The notes beneath the pieces were generated by a model. The model worked only from the letters and a program-made list of their open reading frames with translations. It did no database searches and was not told the origin of the DNA. A DNA stretch of 64,000 nucleotides, taken from the NCBI GenBank assembly GCA_024742735.1, contig JANSXV010000004.1, forward strand, positions 368,093 through 432,092, written 5' to 3'. The DNA is from Alphaproteobacteria bacterium. GTDB lineage: Bacteria; Pseudomonadota; Alphaproteobacteria; Caulobacterales; Maricaulaceae. Both the position numbers and the translations under genes were made by a program. Shown piece by piece: positions 7,250 to 18,600 of the stretch; positions within the stretch are counted from its first letter, which is position 1, and each line of letters begins with the position of its first letter.

Positions 7250-9412
7250 CTAGAAGCCGGCCCGCACCGCCAGGCGCACATTGCGTCCAGGCAGCGGAAC
7301 CAGGTCCTTCAGGAAGGAGGTGTGTGCGCGCGCCTCCTCGTCGGTGATGTTGCGCACGCCGGCGATCAGCGCGACGTCGCGCGAACCGGCGAAGGGGCGC
7401 CATTCCACGGACGCGTTCAGCAGCGTGTAGCCTTCGGTGGGCAGCTCGAACTGCGCGACATCATCCTGCTCGGCGACCAGGCGGGCTTCGCCGCGCGCCG
7501 AGATCGATCCGAAGTCCGCCTCCAGACCGATCAGGCTGGACAGGGGCGGAATGCGCGGCAGGTCGCCGCCGCCATCCACATCGCTCTGGACGTACTCAAC
7601 CGAAGCATCCGTCGACCAGGCCGCGCCCAGAATCTCGCCGAGATCGAGACGGGCGGCCGCCTCAAAGCCGGTCAGGCTCGCATCGGCCTGGCGGTATTCG
7701 AACACATCCAGCTCGTCCTCCTCCTGACCGGTCGCGAACAGCCCGATGAAACCGTCATACTCGGAATGGAAGAAATTGGCCTCGCCGGACCAACGGCCGC
7801 CGGTCCAGCGCGCTGTGCCTTCGATCGACAGCGCGGTCTCCACACCCAGATCCAGATCGCCGACCTCGAAGGTCTCGGTCGCCAGGTGCGGACCGTTGGA
7901 AAACAGCTCGGTGTCGGTCGGCGCGCGCTCGGTGCGCGACACCGTGACCGCCAGGAAGGACTGCTCAACCGGGCGGAAAAACACCGACCCGGATGCGGAA
8001 ACCGTGGTGAAGTCGCGCGACGCGTTCTGGCCGGTCAGATCGCGCGTCTCGAAGCGCGCGCCGGCTTCGACGCCCCAGCTCTGGAAGTCCCAGCGCTCGA
8101 CTGCGAACAGGCCGAGGTCTGCGGTGTTGACCGGCGGAACGAACGCCTCTTCACCAAACGCCGCAAACTCCTGATCGAGGAATTGCAGGCCCCACGCGCC
8201 CTGGCGCGCGCCTTCGTGATCGTGGGCGAATTCGATACGGCCCTCGATGCCGTCGCGGGTGAAGGTGACGCCGACCTCGCCGTCACCCTCCAGCTCGGAG
8301 TGCTCGTAATCACCGTAGGCGAACGACCAGCGGACCCGATTGAAGAAGCCGTCGAAATTCAGTTCGCCGCGCAGATCGATACGGGTCTGCTCCATGACAA
8401 GAAGCGCTCCGCCTTCTTCCTCCTCATGATCATGATCTTCGTCGTGGTCATCATCGTGATCGTGGTCATCGTCGTGATCGTCTTCGCCGTGCCCGTGAGC
8501 ATGGCTGTGGCCGGGCAGGCCATACTCGCCATCCGTGGACTTCACAGCGACGCCGACAAAGCCCCAGTCCTCGACCAGCGATACGGCGCCGGAGACCGTT
8601 TCGAAGGTGTAGAAAGAGTCCGAGACCGTGCCGAAATCTTCCTCTTCCTCCTCATGATCGTGATCGTCGTCATGATCATCATCGTCATCATGGTCATCGT
8701 CATGATCATGGTCGTCTTCCTCGGCCGCGCGATAGGCGGCGGACTCCGCAAAGCCGGGAATGTCGAAGTTCTCCGCCTCACGGCGCAGGGCTTCGAGCTG
8801 GAACACAAACGGTCCCGCCCCGAACGCCACGCGGCCGGCGGCCTGGGTTCCTTCGTCCACGCTGGTGGCGCCCAGATAGGCGAAGCCCTCGACCACGCCG
8901 TCCACGCGCTGCGTCGGGACCCGGCCGTCCAGAATATTCACCACCCCGCCGATGGCGTTGCCGCCGTATGCGATGGCCGCCGGTCCGCGCAGCACTTCCA
9001 CGCCGCGCGCGCCCAGCACCTCGCCGGCCACCGCGTGGTCAGGACTGGCCGACGAGGCGTCCATGGCGGTCAGACCATTGATCAGCACCGCGACGCGATC
9101 CTCGCTGAGGCCCCGGATCACCGGACGCCCGGACGCCGGGCCGAAATAGCTGGAGCTCACCCCCGGCAGCGCGTCCAGCGTATCGGCGACATTGCCGTCG
9201 AGCAGCTCGACCAGGCGGTCCTCGGTCAGCACGGTCACCGAACCGACAACCTCGTTGGATTGCAGACGCAGGGGCGTTGACGTGACCGTGATCACATCCG
9301 CGTCGGCCGCTGTTTCCGCCCCCGTAGTTTCCGCACCGGCGGGCGCGACGCACAAGGCGGACACGGCGGCTGCAGTCATCAGGCGGGCGGACATGGGGGA
9401 CCGACGGATCAT
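7250..9412 (-). CDS. znuD: TonB-dependent zinc receptor, ZnuD-like, with His/Asp-rich loops
   Basis: Outer-membrane receptor of 720 residues. A signal peptide is followed by a TonB-box-like DVITVTST at about 39-46, a plug domain (VADTLDALPGVSSSYFGPASGRPVIRGL, EVLRGPAAIAYGGNAIGGVVNI) and a 22-strand barrel ending LAVRAGF. Two loops are extremely rich in His and Asp: residues 231-259 and 301-334, the second beginning with alternating His-containing GHSHAHGHG. Such loops are known in ZnuD of Neisseria and related zinc receptors and suggest capture of zinc (perhaps also copper, nickel or cobalt). The divergent neighbour encodes a Zur-type repressor and a Zur box lies between, which supports zinc. 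GGAG nine bases upstream fixes the start. Confidence 0.88.
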   Translation of the reverse strand: MIRRSPMSARLMTAAAVSALCVAPAGAETTGAETAADADVITVTSTPLRLQSNEVVGSVTVLTEDRLVELLDGNVADTLDALPGVSSSYFGPASGRPVIRGLSEDRVAVLINGLTAMDASSASPDHAVAGEVLGARGVEVLRGPAAIAYGGNAIGGVVNILDGRVPTQRVDGVVEGFAYLGATSVDEGTQAAGRVAFGAGPFVFQLEALRREAENFDIPGFAESAAYRAAEEDDHDHDDDHDDDDDHDDDHDHEEEEEDFGTVSDSFYTFETVSGAVSLVEDWGFVGVAVKSTDGEYGLPGHSHAHGHGEDDHDDDHDHDDDHDEDHDHEEEEGGALLVMEQTRIDLRGELNFDGFFNRVRWSFAYGDYEHSELEGDGEVGVTFTRDGIEGRIEFAHDHEGARQGAWGLQFLDQEFAAFGEEAFVPPVNTADLGLFAVERWDFQSWGVEAGARFETRDLTGQNASRDFTTVSASGSVFFRPVEQSFLAVTVSRTERAPTDTELFSNGPHLATETFEVGDLDLGVETALSIEGTARWTGGRWSGEANFFHSEYDGFIGLFATGQEEDELDVFEYRQADASLTGFEAAARLDLGEILGAAWSTDASVEYVQSDVDGGGDLPRIPPLSSLIGLEADFGSISARGEARLVAEQDDVAQFELPTEGYTLLNASVEWRPFAGSRDVALIAGVRNITDEEARAHTSFLKDLVPLPGRNVRLAVRAGF

Positions 9413-9429
9413 TGGGCCAGCTCCGTGAT

Positions 9430-9462
9430 GTTATAATGTTCGGTATTGCGTTACTCTATAAC
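9430..9462. promoter_or_regulatory. Zur box and promoter between znuD and zur
   Basis: GTTACTCTATAAC at 9450-9462 matches the alphaproteobacterial Zur palindrome GTTAT-NNN-ATAAC at all but one position. On the minus strand a -10-like TATAAC (complement 9430-9435) stands 17 bases downstream of a poor -35 that lies inside the palindrome, so a bound repressor would block znuD transcription. A second half-site GTTAT at 9430-9434 overlaps the -10. Confidence 0.65.
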
Positions 9463-9566
9463 GATGCAGATTCGGAGGCGCAAGCCGCGAATCGGGCTCT
9501 GCTGCAGTCCGTCAGCGGCGCAGAGCCACACTCGCGCGACAGGCTCAAACCGATTAGATTGACGAC

Positions 9567-10001
9567 ATGACTGCTGTCCCCGCCCAGAAAACGCTGGAAG
9601 CCGCCGAACGGGTTTGCGCCCGGCGCGGCCTGTCGCTCACGCCGGTGCGCCGGCGCGTCCTGGAACTGCTCGTCGATGCTGGCGGGCCGGTGAAAGCCTA
9701 TGATCTGCTCGCAGCCCTCAAACCCGGCGGACAGGCCCAGCCGCCCACGGTCTACCGGGCGCTGGATTTCCTGACCAAGGCCGGCCTCGCCCACAAGGTG
9801 GAGGCGCTGAACGCCTACACCGCCTGCCTGCATGGCGCTGAGGCGGGCGCAGCGGCGGAGCTGTTCATCTGCGAGGGCTGCGGCGCGATCCAGGAGCGTC
9901 ACGTCCATCGTCATTGCCAGGATCTGCCGGAAGGCTTCCATGTCGACCGTTCGGTGATCGAGCATTACGGCCAGTGCGCCGCCTGCGCCGGCTCGGCTTG
10001 A
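9567..10001 (+). CDS. zur: Fur-family transcriptional regulator, probably Zur
   Basis: The 144-residue cytoplasmic repressor has an N-terminal winged helix (ARRGLSLTPVRRRVLELLVDAGGPVKAYDLL, then PPTVYRALDFLTKAGLAHKVE) and a C-terminal dimerisation and metal domain with HGAE, CEGCG, VHRHC and a final CAAC. The CxxC pairs are the structural zinc site, and the His-rich HVHRHC contributes to the sensing site. YRALDFL and GLAHKVE are more typical of Zur than Fur. Its divergent position against the zinc receptor and the Zur box support zinc sensing. Reported Zur proteins repress zinc import when zinc is plentiful. Confidence 0.85.
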   Translation: MTAVPAQKTLEAAERVCARRGLSLTPVRRRVLELLVDAGGPVKAYDLLAALKPGGQAQPPTVYRALDFLTKAGLAHKVEALNAYTACLHGAEAGAAAELFICEGCGAIQERHVHRHCQDLPEGFHVDRSVIEHYGQCAACAGSA

Positions 10002-10090
10002 CGCGGAACAGCCCATCATACCGGTGACGAGTACGCCCGAAGCGGCTTAGTTTTGCATCTCTCTGACAATTGAATCTGGAGGTCAGCGCG

Positions 10091-11014
10091 ATGGAAGTGC
10101 TCTGGCGCGGCAACGCCAATGCGTGGGAATGCGACGAGCTGGGCCATCTCAATGTGCGCTTTTACCTGGCCAAGGCGACCGAGGCGGTCGGGGCGCTGGC
10201 CCAGATGATCGCCATGCCCGGCGCGTTTCAGCCGCGCGCCACGGCGACGCTGCTCGCCCGCTCCATGACCATCCGCTTTCTGGCCGAGGTCCAGCCCGGC
10301 GCGCCGCTGGCGATCCGGGGCGGCGTGATCGACCATGACGAGACCGGCCTGACAGCCGCGCTGATCCTGGACCATTGCGCGCAGGAGCGCGCGGCGGCGG
10401 CGATCACCGTGCGCCTTGATCACTACGCCCCCGATTTCGCCCGCACCTTCCCCTGGTCAAGGCGCACCCGCGCGGCGCTGGACGGTCTGCGCGTCGACAC
10501 GCCCGCCGAATGCATGCCGCGCAGCCTGTCGGACGGACCGCCGGAGCGGCAGGTCAGCCTCAAGCGCGCCGACGCTCTGGGCCTGGAAGCGGTTGGACGC
10601 GGGATGATCAATCCTTACGAGGTTGATGCGCTGGGCCATATGCGCGCCGAGTTCGCGTTCGGGAAGATCTCCAACTCCGTCGTGCATCTGGAATCCGGTT
10701 TTCCGGAGCAATGGGCGGCCTTTCGGGAGGGTCGGCCGCTCGAAGCGGCCAGCGCGGTGCTGGAGGCCCGGCTCAATTTTCACCGCTGGCCCAGGGCCGG
10801 AACCGGCTATGTGGTGCGAACCGGGCTGGCCAGGGTGACGGACAAGGTGCGCACGCTGGTGCACTGGGTCTGCGATCCGGCTGACGGCAAGGCGCTTTGG
10901 ACCATGGAGGCTGTGGGCTGCCTGATGGATCTGAAGGCGCGCAAGCTCAAACCCGCCGATCCGGAGACGCTGGCCATGATGCAAGCGGCTGTGGTGGATG
11001 GTCTGAAAGCTTGA
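10091..11014 (+). CDS. Double-hotdog acyl-CoA thioesterase family protein
   Basis: The start is the ATG at 10091 with CTGGAGG at 10076-10082; a TTG seven codons earlier lies inside that ribosome site. The 307-residue protein holds two hotdog domains. The first has NANAWECDELGHLNVRFYLAKA near the N-terminus and the second has GMINPYEVDALGHMRAEFAFGKISN near residue 180. Each carries the Asp/Glu-xx-Gly-His-hydrophobic signature of 4-hydroxybenzoyl-CoA thioesterase-like enzymes, with the D/E residue acting in thioester hydrolysis. The substrate is unknown. It converges on the ArsR-methyltransferase gene with 3 bases between stops. Confidence 0.75.
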   Translation: MEVLWRGNANAWECDELGHLNVRFYLAKATEAVGALAQMIAMPGAFQPRATATLLARSMTIRFLAEVQPGAPLAIRGGVIDHDETGLTAALILDHCAQERAAAAITVRLDHYAPDFARTFPWSRRTRAALDGLRVDTPAECMPRSLSDGPPERQVSLKRADALGLEAVGRGMINPYEVDALGHMRAEFAFGKISNSVVHLESGFPEQWAAFREGRPLEAASAVLEARLNFHRWPRAGTGYVVRTGLARVTDKVRTLVHWVCDPADGKALWTMEAVGCLMDLKARKLKPADPETLAMMQAAVVDGLKA

Positions 11015-11017
11015 GCC

Positions 11018-11974
11018 TCAAAGCCCCTCTTCAGCGGCCTTCTCGGCCGCCCAGATGATCACGGTCAGACCGCCTTCGGTGTTTTCCGGCTCCAGCGCGG
11101 TGAGCTTCGTCAGCTTCAGCCCGGCGGCCTCCAGCCAGCCCGTCACGCGCGCCGCCGGGAAACCCAGATGCTTGTGGTGATGCTCGCGGCGCAAGGCCTC
11201 GTGGCGGTGTTCGTCGAAATCGACGATCAGCAACAGCCCGCCCGGCGCGAGCACACGCGCGCACTCGGTCAGCGCATCCTCGGGCTCGTCGAGATAGTGC
11301 AGCACCTGGTGCAGGGTCACCAGATCGGCCGCGCCGTCCTCCAGCGGCAGGGCCGAAGCATCGGCCTGACGCACGAACCGGCTGGCGAGTCCGGCCTCGG
11401 ACAGCTTGGCGCGGGCGACGTGGAGCATCTCCCGCGACAGATCCACCCCCATGCCGTTCTCGCACTGCCCGCTGAACAGCTCCAGCATGCGGCCCGTCCC
11501 TGTGCCGACATCCACATGATTGTCGAACCGGCGCCCCGCCGCCGCGGACAGCAGCGCGCCCTCCACGGCGTCTTCGGAAAAGTGCATCGCGCGGATATGG
11601 GCCCATTGCTGGGCGGCCGCCTTGAAATAGAGCTCGGCGTTCTTTGAGCGCAGCTGTTTCAGCTCGGCCAGGCGCTGGCGGTCGCGCTGGACCTGGGGGT
11701 CTTCGGCGTCGGTGAATTCCTCGATGATGGAGGCCAGCCGCGAGACCGGACCGGTCCGCACCAGGCGGTAGAACACCCACCCGCCTTCGGGAAACCGTTC
11801 GCACAGGCCGGCGTCGGCCAGAAGCTTGAGGTGGCGGGATACGCGCGGCTGGCTTTGCCCCAGCACCTGCATGATCTCGCTCACCGTCATTTCGCCGTGG
11901 GCCAGAAGCGAAACCACGCGCAGGCGCGTGGGCTCTGCCAGAGCCTTGAGCATGGTGAGCAATTCCGACTGCAT
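11018..11974 (-). CDS. ArsR-family regulator fused to SAM-dependent methyltransferase
   Basis: Start at the ATG complement 11972-11974 (MQSELLTMLKALAEPTRLR), with GAAAGG upstream. Residues 1-95 form an ArsR winged helix (EMTVSEIMQVLGQSQPRVSRHLKLLADAGL). Residues 150-300 form a class I methyltransferase with motif I HVDVGTGTGRMLELF, GVDLSREML, and motif IV LVTLHQVLHYLDEPEDALTECARVLAPGG. Fusions of this kind are conserved in alphaproteobacteria, often beside methionine-cycle genes (metF/metH), and are thought to sense S-adenosyl compounds. Here those genes are not adjacent. It has no obvious cysteine metal site in the HTH part, which argues against arsenic sensing. Confidence 0.85.
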   Translation of the reverse strand: MQSELLTMLKALAEPTRLRVVSLLAHGEMTVSEIMQVLGQSQPRVSRHLKLLADAGLCERFPEGGWVFYRLVRTGPVSRLASIIEEFTDAEDPQVQRDRQRLAELKQLRSKNAELYFKAAAQQWAHIRAMHFSEDAVEGALLSAAAGRRFDNHVDVGTGTGRMLELFSGQCENGMGVDLSREMLHVARAKLSEAGLASRFVRQADASALPLEDGAADLVTLHQVLHYLDEPEDALTECARVLAPGGLLLIVDFDEHRHEALRREHHHKHLGFPAARVTGWLEAAGLKLTKLTALEPENTEGGLTVIIWAAEKAAEEGL

Positions 11975-12050
11975 CGGCGGCCTTTCAAGCTGTCGCAGAA
12001 GGGGTAGCCGCACCCGCCCCAAATGTCACGCCGGGCCGCGCGCGCCGCCC

Positions 12051-13298
<1,248 letters not shown>

Positions 13299-13336
13299 GA
13301 AGCGCCAAGCTAGGGCGCGGGCGCAGACGAAAAAGC

Positions 13337-15556
13337 CTAGTCCTCGCCAACCCCGCCCAGCGTGAACAGCACGATCTCGAACTTCAGCGCTTCGGAGGGT
13401 CCCAGATCGGCGATCCGGGTTTCCTCACGCTCCCAGTAGACGCGAAGGTCCGTGCATTCATCCAGATACTGGAAGCCTGCGCGCACGCGGCGGTTTTCCT
13501 GGGCCTGGATGTCGCGAAGCTGGTCGTAGAACACATTGATCCGGTCCGTGATCGCCAGATCCAGGCCGATGCTCAGTTCTTCAAAGGCGCGCGGCGCCGC
13601 CGGATCGGCGACTTCGGTATAGGTCGCAGCCAGGCCCACCCGCCACATGTCCACCATGGCGTTCAGATCCAGACGGTTCAGCTCGCCGGTCACACTGTCG
13701 ATCCGTGTGCGGGCGCTGAATTCAGCGAAGGTCACCCCGGCGCCGACTTCAGCCACCCAGTCGCTTTCGTCCTGCACCACGGCGGGACCGGCGGCGAGCT
13801 GATCATCGCCGTTCAGGCGGAAGCTGCGACCGACAAACGCGTCGAAACGGGCTTCATAAGGTCCGAAGCCCTCGATCAGGGCCTCAAGGCCGGCGTCGAC
13901 CCGCACGCCGTCCTCCCAGATATCGTAGCCACCCGTCCGGTCTGGACGGAACAGCGTGCTGCGATCCAGATCAAAGGCGCGCGATTCAGCGGCGAGCGGG
14001 ATGTCGTCATCGTCGACGCCTGTGGCCGCAACGGTCAGGACCCGCGGCCCGATAACCGTGTCGAACAGCTCCCCGGTGCGCAGGAATGGCAGGCTCAGAT
14101 CGAGCCCCGCCGCGCCCAGCGCCCGGGTGAAGGTGGTTTCATCGATTGTCACGCCGAACGCGTCAGTCTCGTTGAAATGGTAGGCGTCGAACCGGCCGAG
14201 CGCGAAGGCCTCCGCGCGCACGCCTCCGGGCAGGATCGACGGCCGCGACCAGTCCGCGCTCAGGCTCGCGCGCGCATAGTCGTCGCCGTCCTGCCGGGTC
14301 AGGTTCACCGCGTTCACGCCGATGTCCAGATCGCCAAGCCCGCGCGGAATGGGGATGTCGCCGGAGAAGCGCAGAAGCGGCGCGACCAGCGGCTGGGTGT
14401 CGTTATTCACATTTTCATCCAGGCGGGCGAAGCCGACCGTGGACAGGTCCACGTAATAGTTCTCCCGGCGTCCCGCGACGTAGAGCTGGGAGATCAGCGT
14501 ACGCTGGTCGAACTCGAACAGCGCGCTGGTTTCCTCCGGCTGCTCGGAATAGTCGTAGCGGCGCAGGTAAAGCGGGTCATAGGCGGCCTGGACGCCGAAG
14601 CCCCAGCTCCAGCCCGGCGCGATCTGGAACCGGCCGTCGGCGAACACATGGCCGCGGAACTCCTCGTCTCCAACCCAGTCGGCGTCATCAATCGCATCGT
14701 TCGGAGTCGGATCGCGGAATTCCTGCTCGTAGGTGAAGCTCGCCTCCACATTGACCTGGCCGGAATAGAAGCGGCGCACCCACTCCAGCTCCACTAGCGG
14801 ATTGGCGCCGGTCATAAGCCGAGGCGCGACCACCAGGTCCTGATAGGGGCTGATCGCCCAGAAATACGGCTGCTGATAGGACAGGCCGAGCCGGTTCGAG
14901 ACATCCACCGAGGGCAGAAGGAAACCTGATTTGCGGTTCGCCGCCGGATCTGCGTGGGCGAAGTAAGGCGTGTACAGAACCGGGACGCCGGCCACTTCAA
15001 GGGTCATGTCCCGGTACCGGATCATGTCCTCTTCGGTGTCCCGGACGACCTCGCGCGCGCGCAGACGCCAGGTCGGCTCACGCTCGCCGTCCTCGCATAA
15101 ATCGCAGGCGGTATAATAGGCGTCGCGCAGTTCAATGCGTCCGCCCGGCCGGCGCAGCGCCGCGGCGGCGGCGGCCTTCCCGTTATTTTCAAGCAGAGTG
15201 GCGAAGCCGTACGCGACGCCCTCTTCCAGGGATTCGTCCAGAACCAGCTCATCGGCCGTCTGGGCCGGCGCTGAGCCTTCGTAGACCTCCACCGAGCCGC
15301 GCGCCGTGATACGGCCCGCCGCGCGATCATAAATCAGTTCATCAGCAAGAATGATGCGGTCGCCGGAGACCAGCCGCACGGAACCCAGAGCCGTATAGAC
15401 CCCGGCCTCGCCATCCTCCAGAAGCGTATCGGCCTCCAGATAGACCGGATCGGCGTTCGCAGCGCCTTGCGAGGAGGGCGCGTCCTGCGCCCAAACCGGG
15501 GCGCCGGCGAGAGGCGCCGCCAGCGCGGCGCTCAGAAGCAAGCTGGCGATGCGCAC
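13337..15556 (-). CDS. lptD: LPS-assembly protein LptD (OstA) homologue
   Basis: Outer-membrane LPS translocon component, 739 residues. The signal peptide ends APVWA. An OstA/LptA-like beta-jellyroll follows (PVYLEADTLLEDGEAGVYTALGSVRLV, DELIYDRAAGRITARGSVEVYEG), then the family signature TPYFAHADPAANRKSGFLLPSVDVSNRLGLSYQQPYFWAISPYQDLVV that opens the barrel domain. The barrel continues to the C-terminus. Cysteines occur in YTACDLCEDGE and in DECTDLRVYWERE near the C-terminus, so an inter-domain disulfide as in E. coli LptD is possible. In most alphaproteobacteria lptD sits with lptFG, surA, pdxA and ksgA; here it stands alone next to the photolyase-like gene, so it could be a second copy. 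Confidence 0.88.
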   Translation of the reverse strand: MRIASLLLSAALAAPLAGAPVWAQDAPSSQGAANADPVYLEADTLLEDGEAGVYTALGSVRLVSGDRIILADELIYDRAAGRITARGSVEVYEGSAPAQTADELVLDESLEEGVAYGFATLLENNGKAAAAAALRRPGGRIELRDAYYTACDLCEDGEREPTWRLRAREVVRDTEEDMIRYRDMTLEVAGVPVLYTPYFAHADPAANRKSGFLLPSVDVSNRLGLSYQQPYFWAISPYQDLVVAPRLMTGANPLVELEWVRRFYSGQVNVEASFTYEQEFRDPTPNDAIDDADWVGDEEFRGHVFADGRFQIAPGWSWGFGVQAAYDPLYLRRYDYSEQPEETSALFEFDQRTLISQLYVAGRRENYYVDLSTVGFARLDENVNNDTQPLVAPLLRFSGDIPIPRGLGDLDIGVNAVNLTRQDGDDYARASLSADWSRPSILPGGVRAEAFALGRFDAYHFNETDAFGVTIDETTFTRALGAAGLDLSLPFLRTGELFDTVIGPRVLTVAATGVDDDDIPLAAESRAFDLDRSTLFRPDRTGGYDIWEDGVRVDAGLEALIEGFGPYEARFDAFVGRSFRLNGDDQLAAGPAVVQDESDWVAEVGAGVTFAEFSARTRIDSVTGELNRLDLNAMVDMWRVGLAATYTEVADPAAPRAFEELSIGLDLAITDRINVFYDQLRDIQAQENRRVRAGFQYLDECTDLRVYWEREETRIADLGPSEALKFEIVLFTLGGVGED

Positions 15557-15636
15557 TGTGAACTTTCTCCGCCACCGATTCCTGTTCCTGAACGGGTGTA
15601 TCGGATCGGGACGCAGGCGTCCATCAAGCGCGCGCC

Positions 15637-15675
15637 GCGCCGGTGCTGCACAGTCGTAACCTGCAACACCGGCGC
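15637..15675. other. Hairpin between autotransporter and lptD
   Basis: GCGCCGGTG at 15637-15645 and CACCGGCGC at 15667-15675 form a 9-bp stem extended inside by CTGCA/TGCAA. It lies just past the autotransporter stop on the minus strand. There is no T-run, so it may act as a weak terminator or RNA stabiliser. Confidence 0.4.
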
Positions 15676-15690
15676 AACATCGCCTTCGGT

Positions 15691-18600
15691 CTAGAAACCG
15701 AAGTTCAGGGTCACCATGAAGCGCTGATAGTCGAAATCATCGCGGTCGATATCGACATCATAGCGGCCGCTGAGCATGACGCCTTCGGTCAGCTCATAAC
15801 CCGCCCCGACGCGCAGCGCGTAGTAGCTGTCGTCGAATGGGGCCCCTGTAATGGCGAACGGCGCGTTCGGCGCCGACAGCAGGGCCGCGACCGCCGTTGA
15901 AGCCTCATCACCGTCAAGATAGTTCTCCCAGGTGAGCTCACCGGACAGGACAAGCTTGTCGCCGATGGATTTCCAGGCCGTGAAGCCCAGGCTGGACACG
16001 GTCTCGGTGAGGTCGCGACCCTCCACGGCCACGGCGAATACGCCTCCGCCGGTTTCCTGATAGCTGTCGATGTCGAGCGTTGCGGTGCGGACACGCAGCA
16101 CCGGCCCGAATTCGCCGCTCGCGCCGAGTGCGAAATTCGCGCCCACTTCCGCGCCGGCGAGCAGCTGCGTCGCCTCCGTATCGCCGCCCGCGATCGCCAC
16201 GCCCGTGCCGTTGAACACCGGGCGCTCGCTCTCGAACGAATGCTGCAGGAAGCCGATATTGGCCGAGCCGTAGAAGGTCCGGTTTGCAGCGGAGAGATAC
16301 GCGCCGAAGCCCATCGCGTCGCCATCGAAGCTGCGATCATTCTCGCCCGCTTCCATCCACGATCCGATCACCGCCGCGCCTGCGGAGACATGGCGATTGA
16401 TCTGCGTCTCAAGGCCGGCCGCCACCGAGGCCGTCTCGACCTCGCCGGCGACATTGCTGAGACCGTTTTCGGCGAAGGCGATGTCGCCGGACAGGAACGC
16501 GGTCATGTTGTCCGGCAGGATCCGGTCGCGGCTCGCCGGCGCCGGCATGGGAGCGTTCTGCGCCGCACTGGCCAGAAGTACAGGGCTGTCGCTGGAGCGC
16601 ATGCGCAGGCCGGTCACGTCGAAGCCGCCGCGCGCCGCACGCGCCGTGCGCGGACGCTGGGACAGGATGGCGTTGAAGGAGCGTGCGGCGGTGAAGCCGA
16701 GCTGGTCGAACACGAAGGTCTCGTTCGGAGCCGTGGAGGCCAGGGCCGCTTCGAGCTGAGCCGCGGAGCTGAGCGCATCGAGAGAGGCGACCATCGCACC
16801 CAGATCGCCTGACGGCAGCGCGTCCGGCGAGGTCGCCGCGTCCAAGGCGCCGGCGACCGCCAGAACGTTGCCGTGAGACCCGGCCAGGACATTCGCATAG
16901 TCATCGGCGACCGCCGTCAGCGTGACAGCGTTTGCGCCGTAGGCGACGTCGAACGACATTACGGCGGAGAACTGCGTCATCTCGTTGGCGAAGGTTCCGG
17001 TCAGACCGCCCAGGGCTTGCAGCACCGTATACTGAGAGCCGCGGGGAACAGCCGCCGGATCCGCCACAGCCGTCAACAGCGTGCCGTCGATGGCCGCAGC
17101 GCCAAGGATGTTGAGAAGATCGTTCGATGTGGCCGTGCCGGCGTTGTCGAAGATATCGATGCGCAGCACGCCCTGGCCCTGCTGGACGTAATCGCCGAGG
17201 ATCGTAAGCTCACCCAGCGTGTTCGCCTCGCCGGTGAAGTCAGGATCGACGATGCCGCCGCGGTTCAGGAACAGGTCGGTGACGATCAGACCGGAGCCCG
17301 TGACGATGCCCATGTCGTTGATCAGCAGCGGCGTATCGAGATAGCCCCGCTCTCCCACACGCAGCGTGCCGACCATGACGTTCACGCCGATCAGCGAGAA
17401 CAGCCCGCCGCCATCGATGATGTCCAGCGTGGCGCCGCCGTGAAGCAGGCTGACCTGATCCACGACGATATCCAGAAGCGCACCGTCGCCGGTGAGCGTC
17501 GTCGTGCCTTGTTGGGTAAAGCTGACATCGAAGTACTGGGCCGGATTTTCGAACGCGGTTCCCGGCGTCCCATCGGTGTTGTTCGGAACAAAGCCGGTCG
17601 AGCCCGGACCCTGAAGGACAGAGGATTGCGGCAGGTTGTTCCCGAAATTCGGCGCATCCTCCGGCGTGGCGCCGGTCAGCGAGCCGGTGAATTCCCGGCC
17701 CGCCTCCGTCGTGTCCGCCTCGCCTTCACCGTCCTCAGCCTCTGCGCCCTCACGGCCGACGGCTCCGGTCGAAAGGCCTGCGAGAACATCGGCGCTGATC
17801 GTGCCGATCTGGACCCCGCCCGGTTCACCTTGCGCGCCGGCCAGAGATCCCGTGAAGGCCTCTGATGACGCCGAGGCGGGAGCCCCGGCCGACCGCGGAG
17901 GAAGGAAGGGTGAATCGTCCGTGGGATAGCCGGAAATGTCATTGCCCAGGATCGAGCCGAGATTGTTGTCGGAGGAATAGACGCCCTCTTCCGGCCCCTC
18001 CGGCAGGCCGTTCACGATCTGCCCGGTCCCGTCGATGATGTAGAAATTCGGATCAAGGTCCTGGGTCCAGTGATCGGGATCAGTCCAAAGCCCGTCGCCA
18101 GCGTTGGCGGACACGTATTTGTACGGCGAGTTCGCGCTGATGAACTCGTAGAACGGAAAGAGCGGGTTATAGAAGCTGATGTCGCTATACTGGTTGCCGA
18201 TCCCGAAGAAGTCGAAGCCGCCCGAAAGGACGCCCAGGATCAGCGGGAAGTCGGCGAGCTGATCGGCGATCAGAGCCGAGCCTGAGTCGCCCGGCGCCGT
18301 ACCGGCTTCACGCTCCAGCGCATCGCCGTCGAACCAGTCGATGGCCCGCACGCCATCAAGGCTGGTACAGGAGACGCCGGTCGGATTGAAAGTGCAGTCA
18401 TCCTGCTGATCGGGGGTCCGGTTCGGATTGTCGAAATCGATCATGTAGAAGTCTTGGGTCTCGAACCCGAAATTCGCTGTCGGCGCGAAAGCCGGGAAGA
18501 CCGTGTCCGCCAGATCCGCCGGCGACCCAAGAATGCCGAGCTGGTTCTCACCGATCAGGCGGCGGAAACCCGAACCCAGCTCGCCCTGGTCGCCTGTGCC

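Noticed and set aside
8411..8722. CRISPR-like repeat in the GAT/CAT region
   Set aside because: The repeats are codon repeats of His/Asp in frame with a receptor gene; there are no spacers.
6782..9280. Open frame of over 800 codons antisense to the zinc receptor and ompW
   Set aside because: It mirrors two genes with certain families; its hydrophobic VIVIV runs are only the complement of the His/Asp loops.
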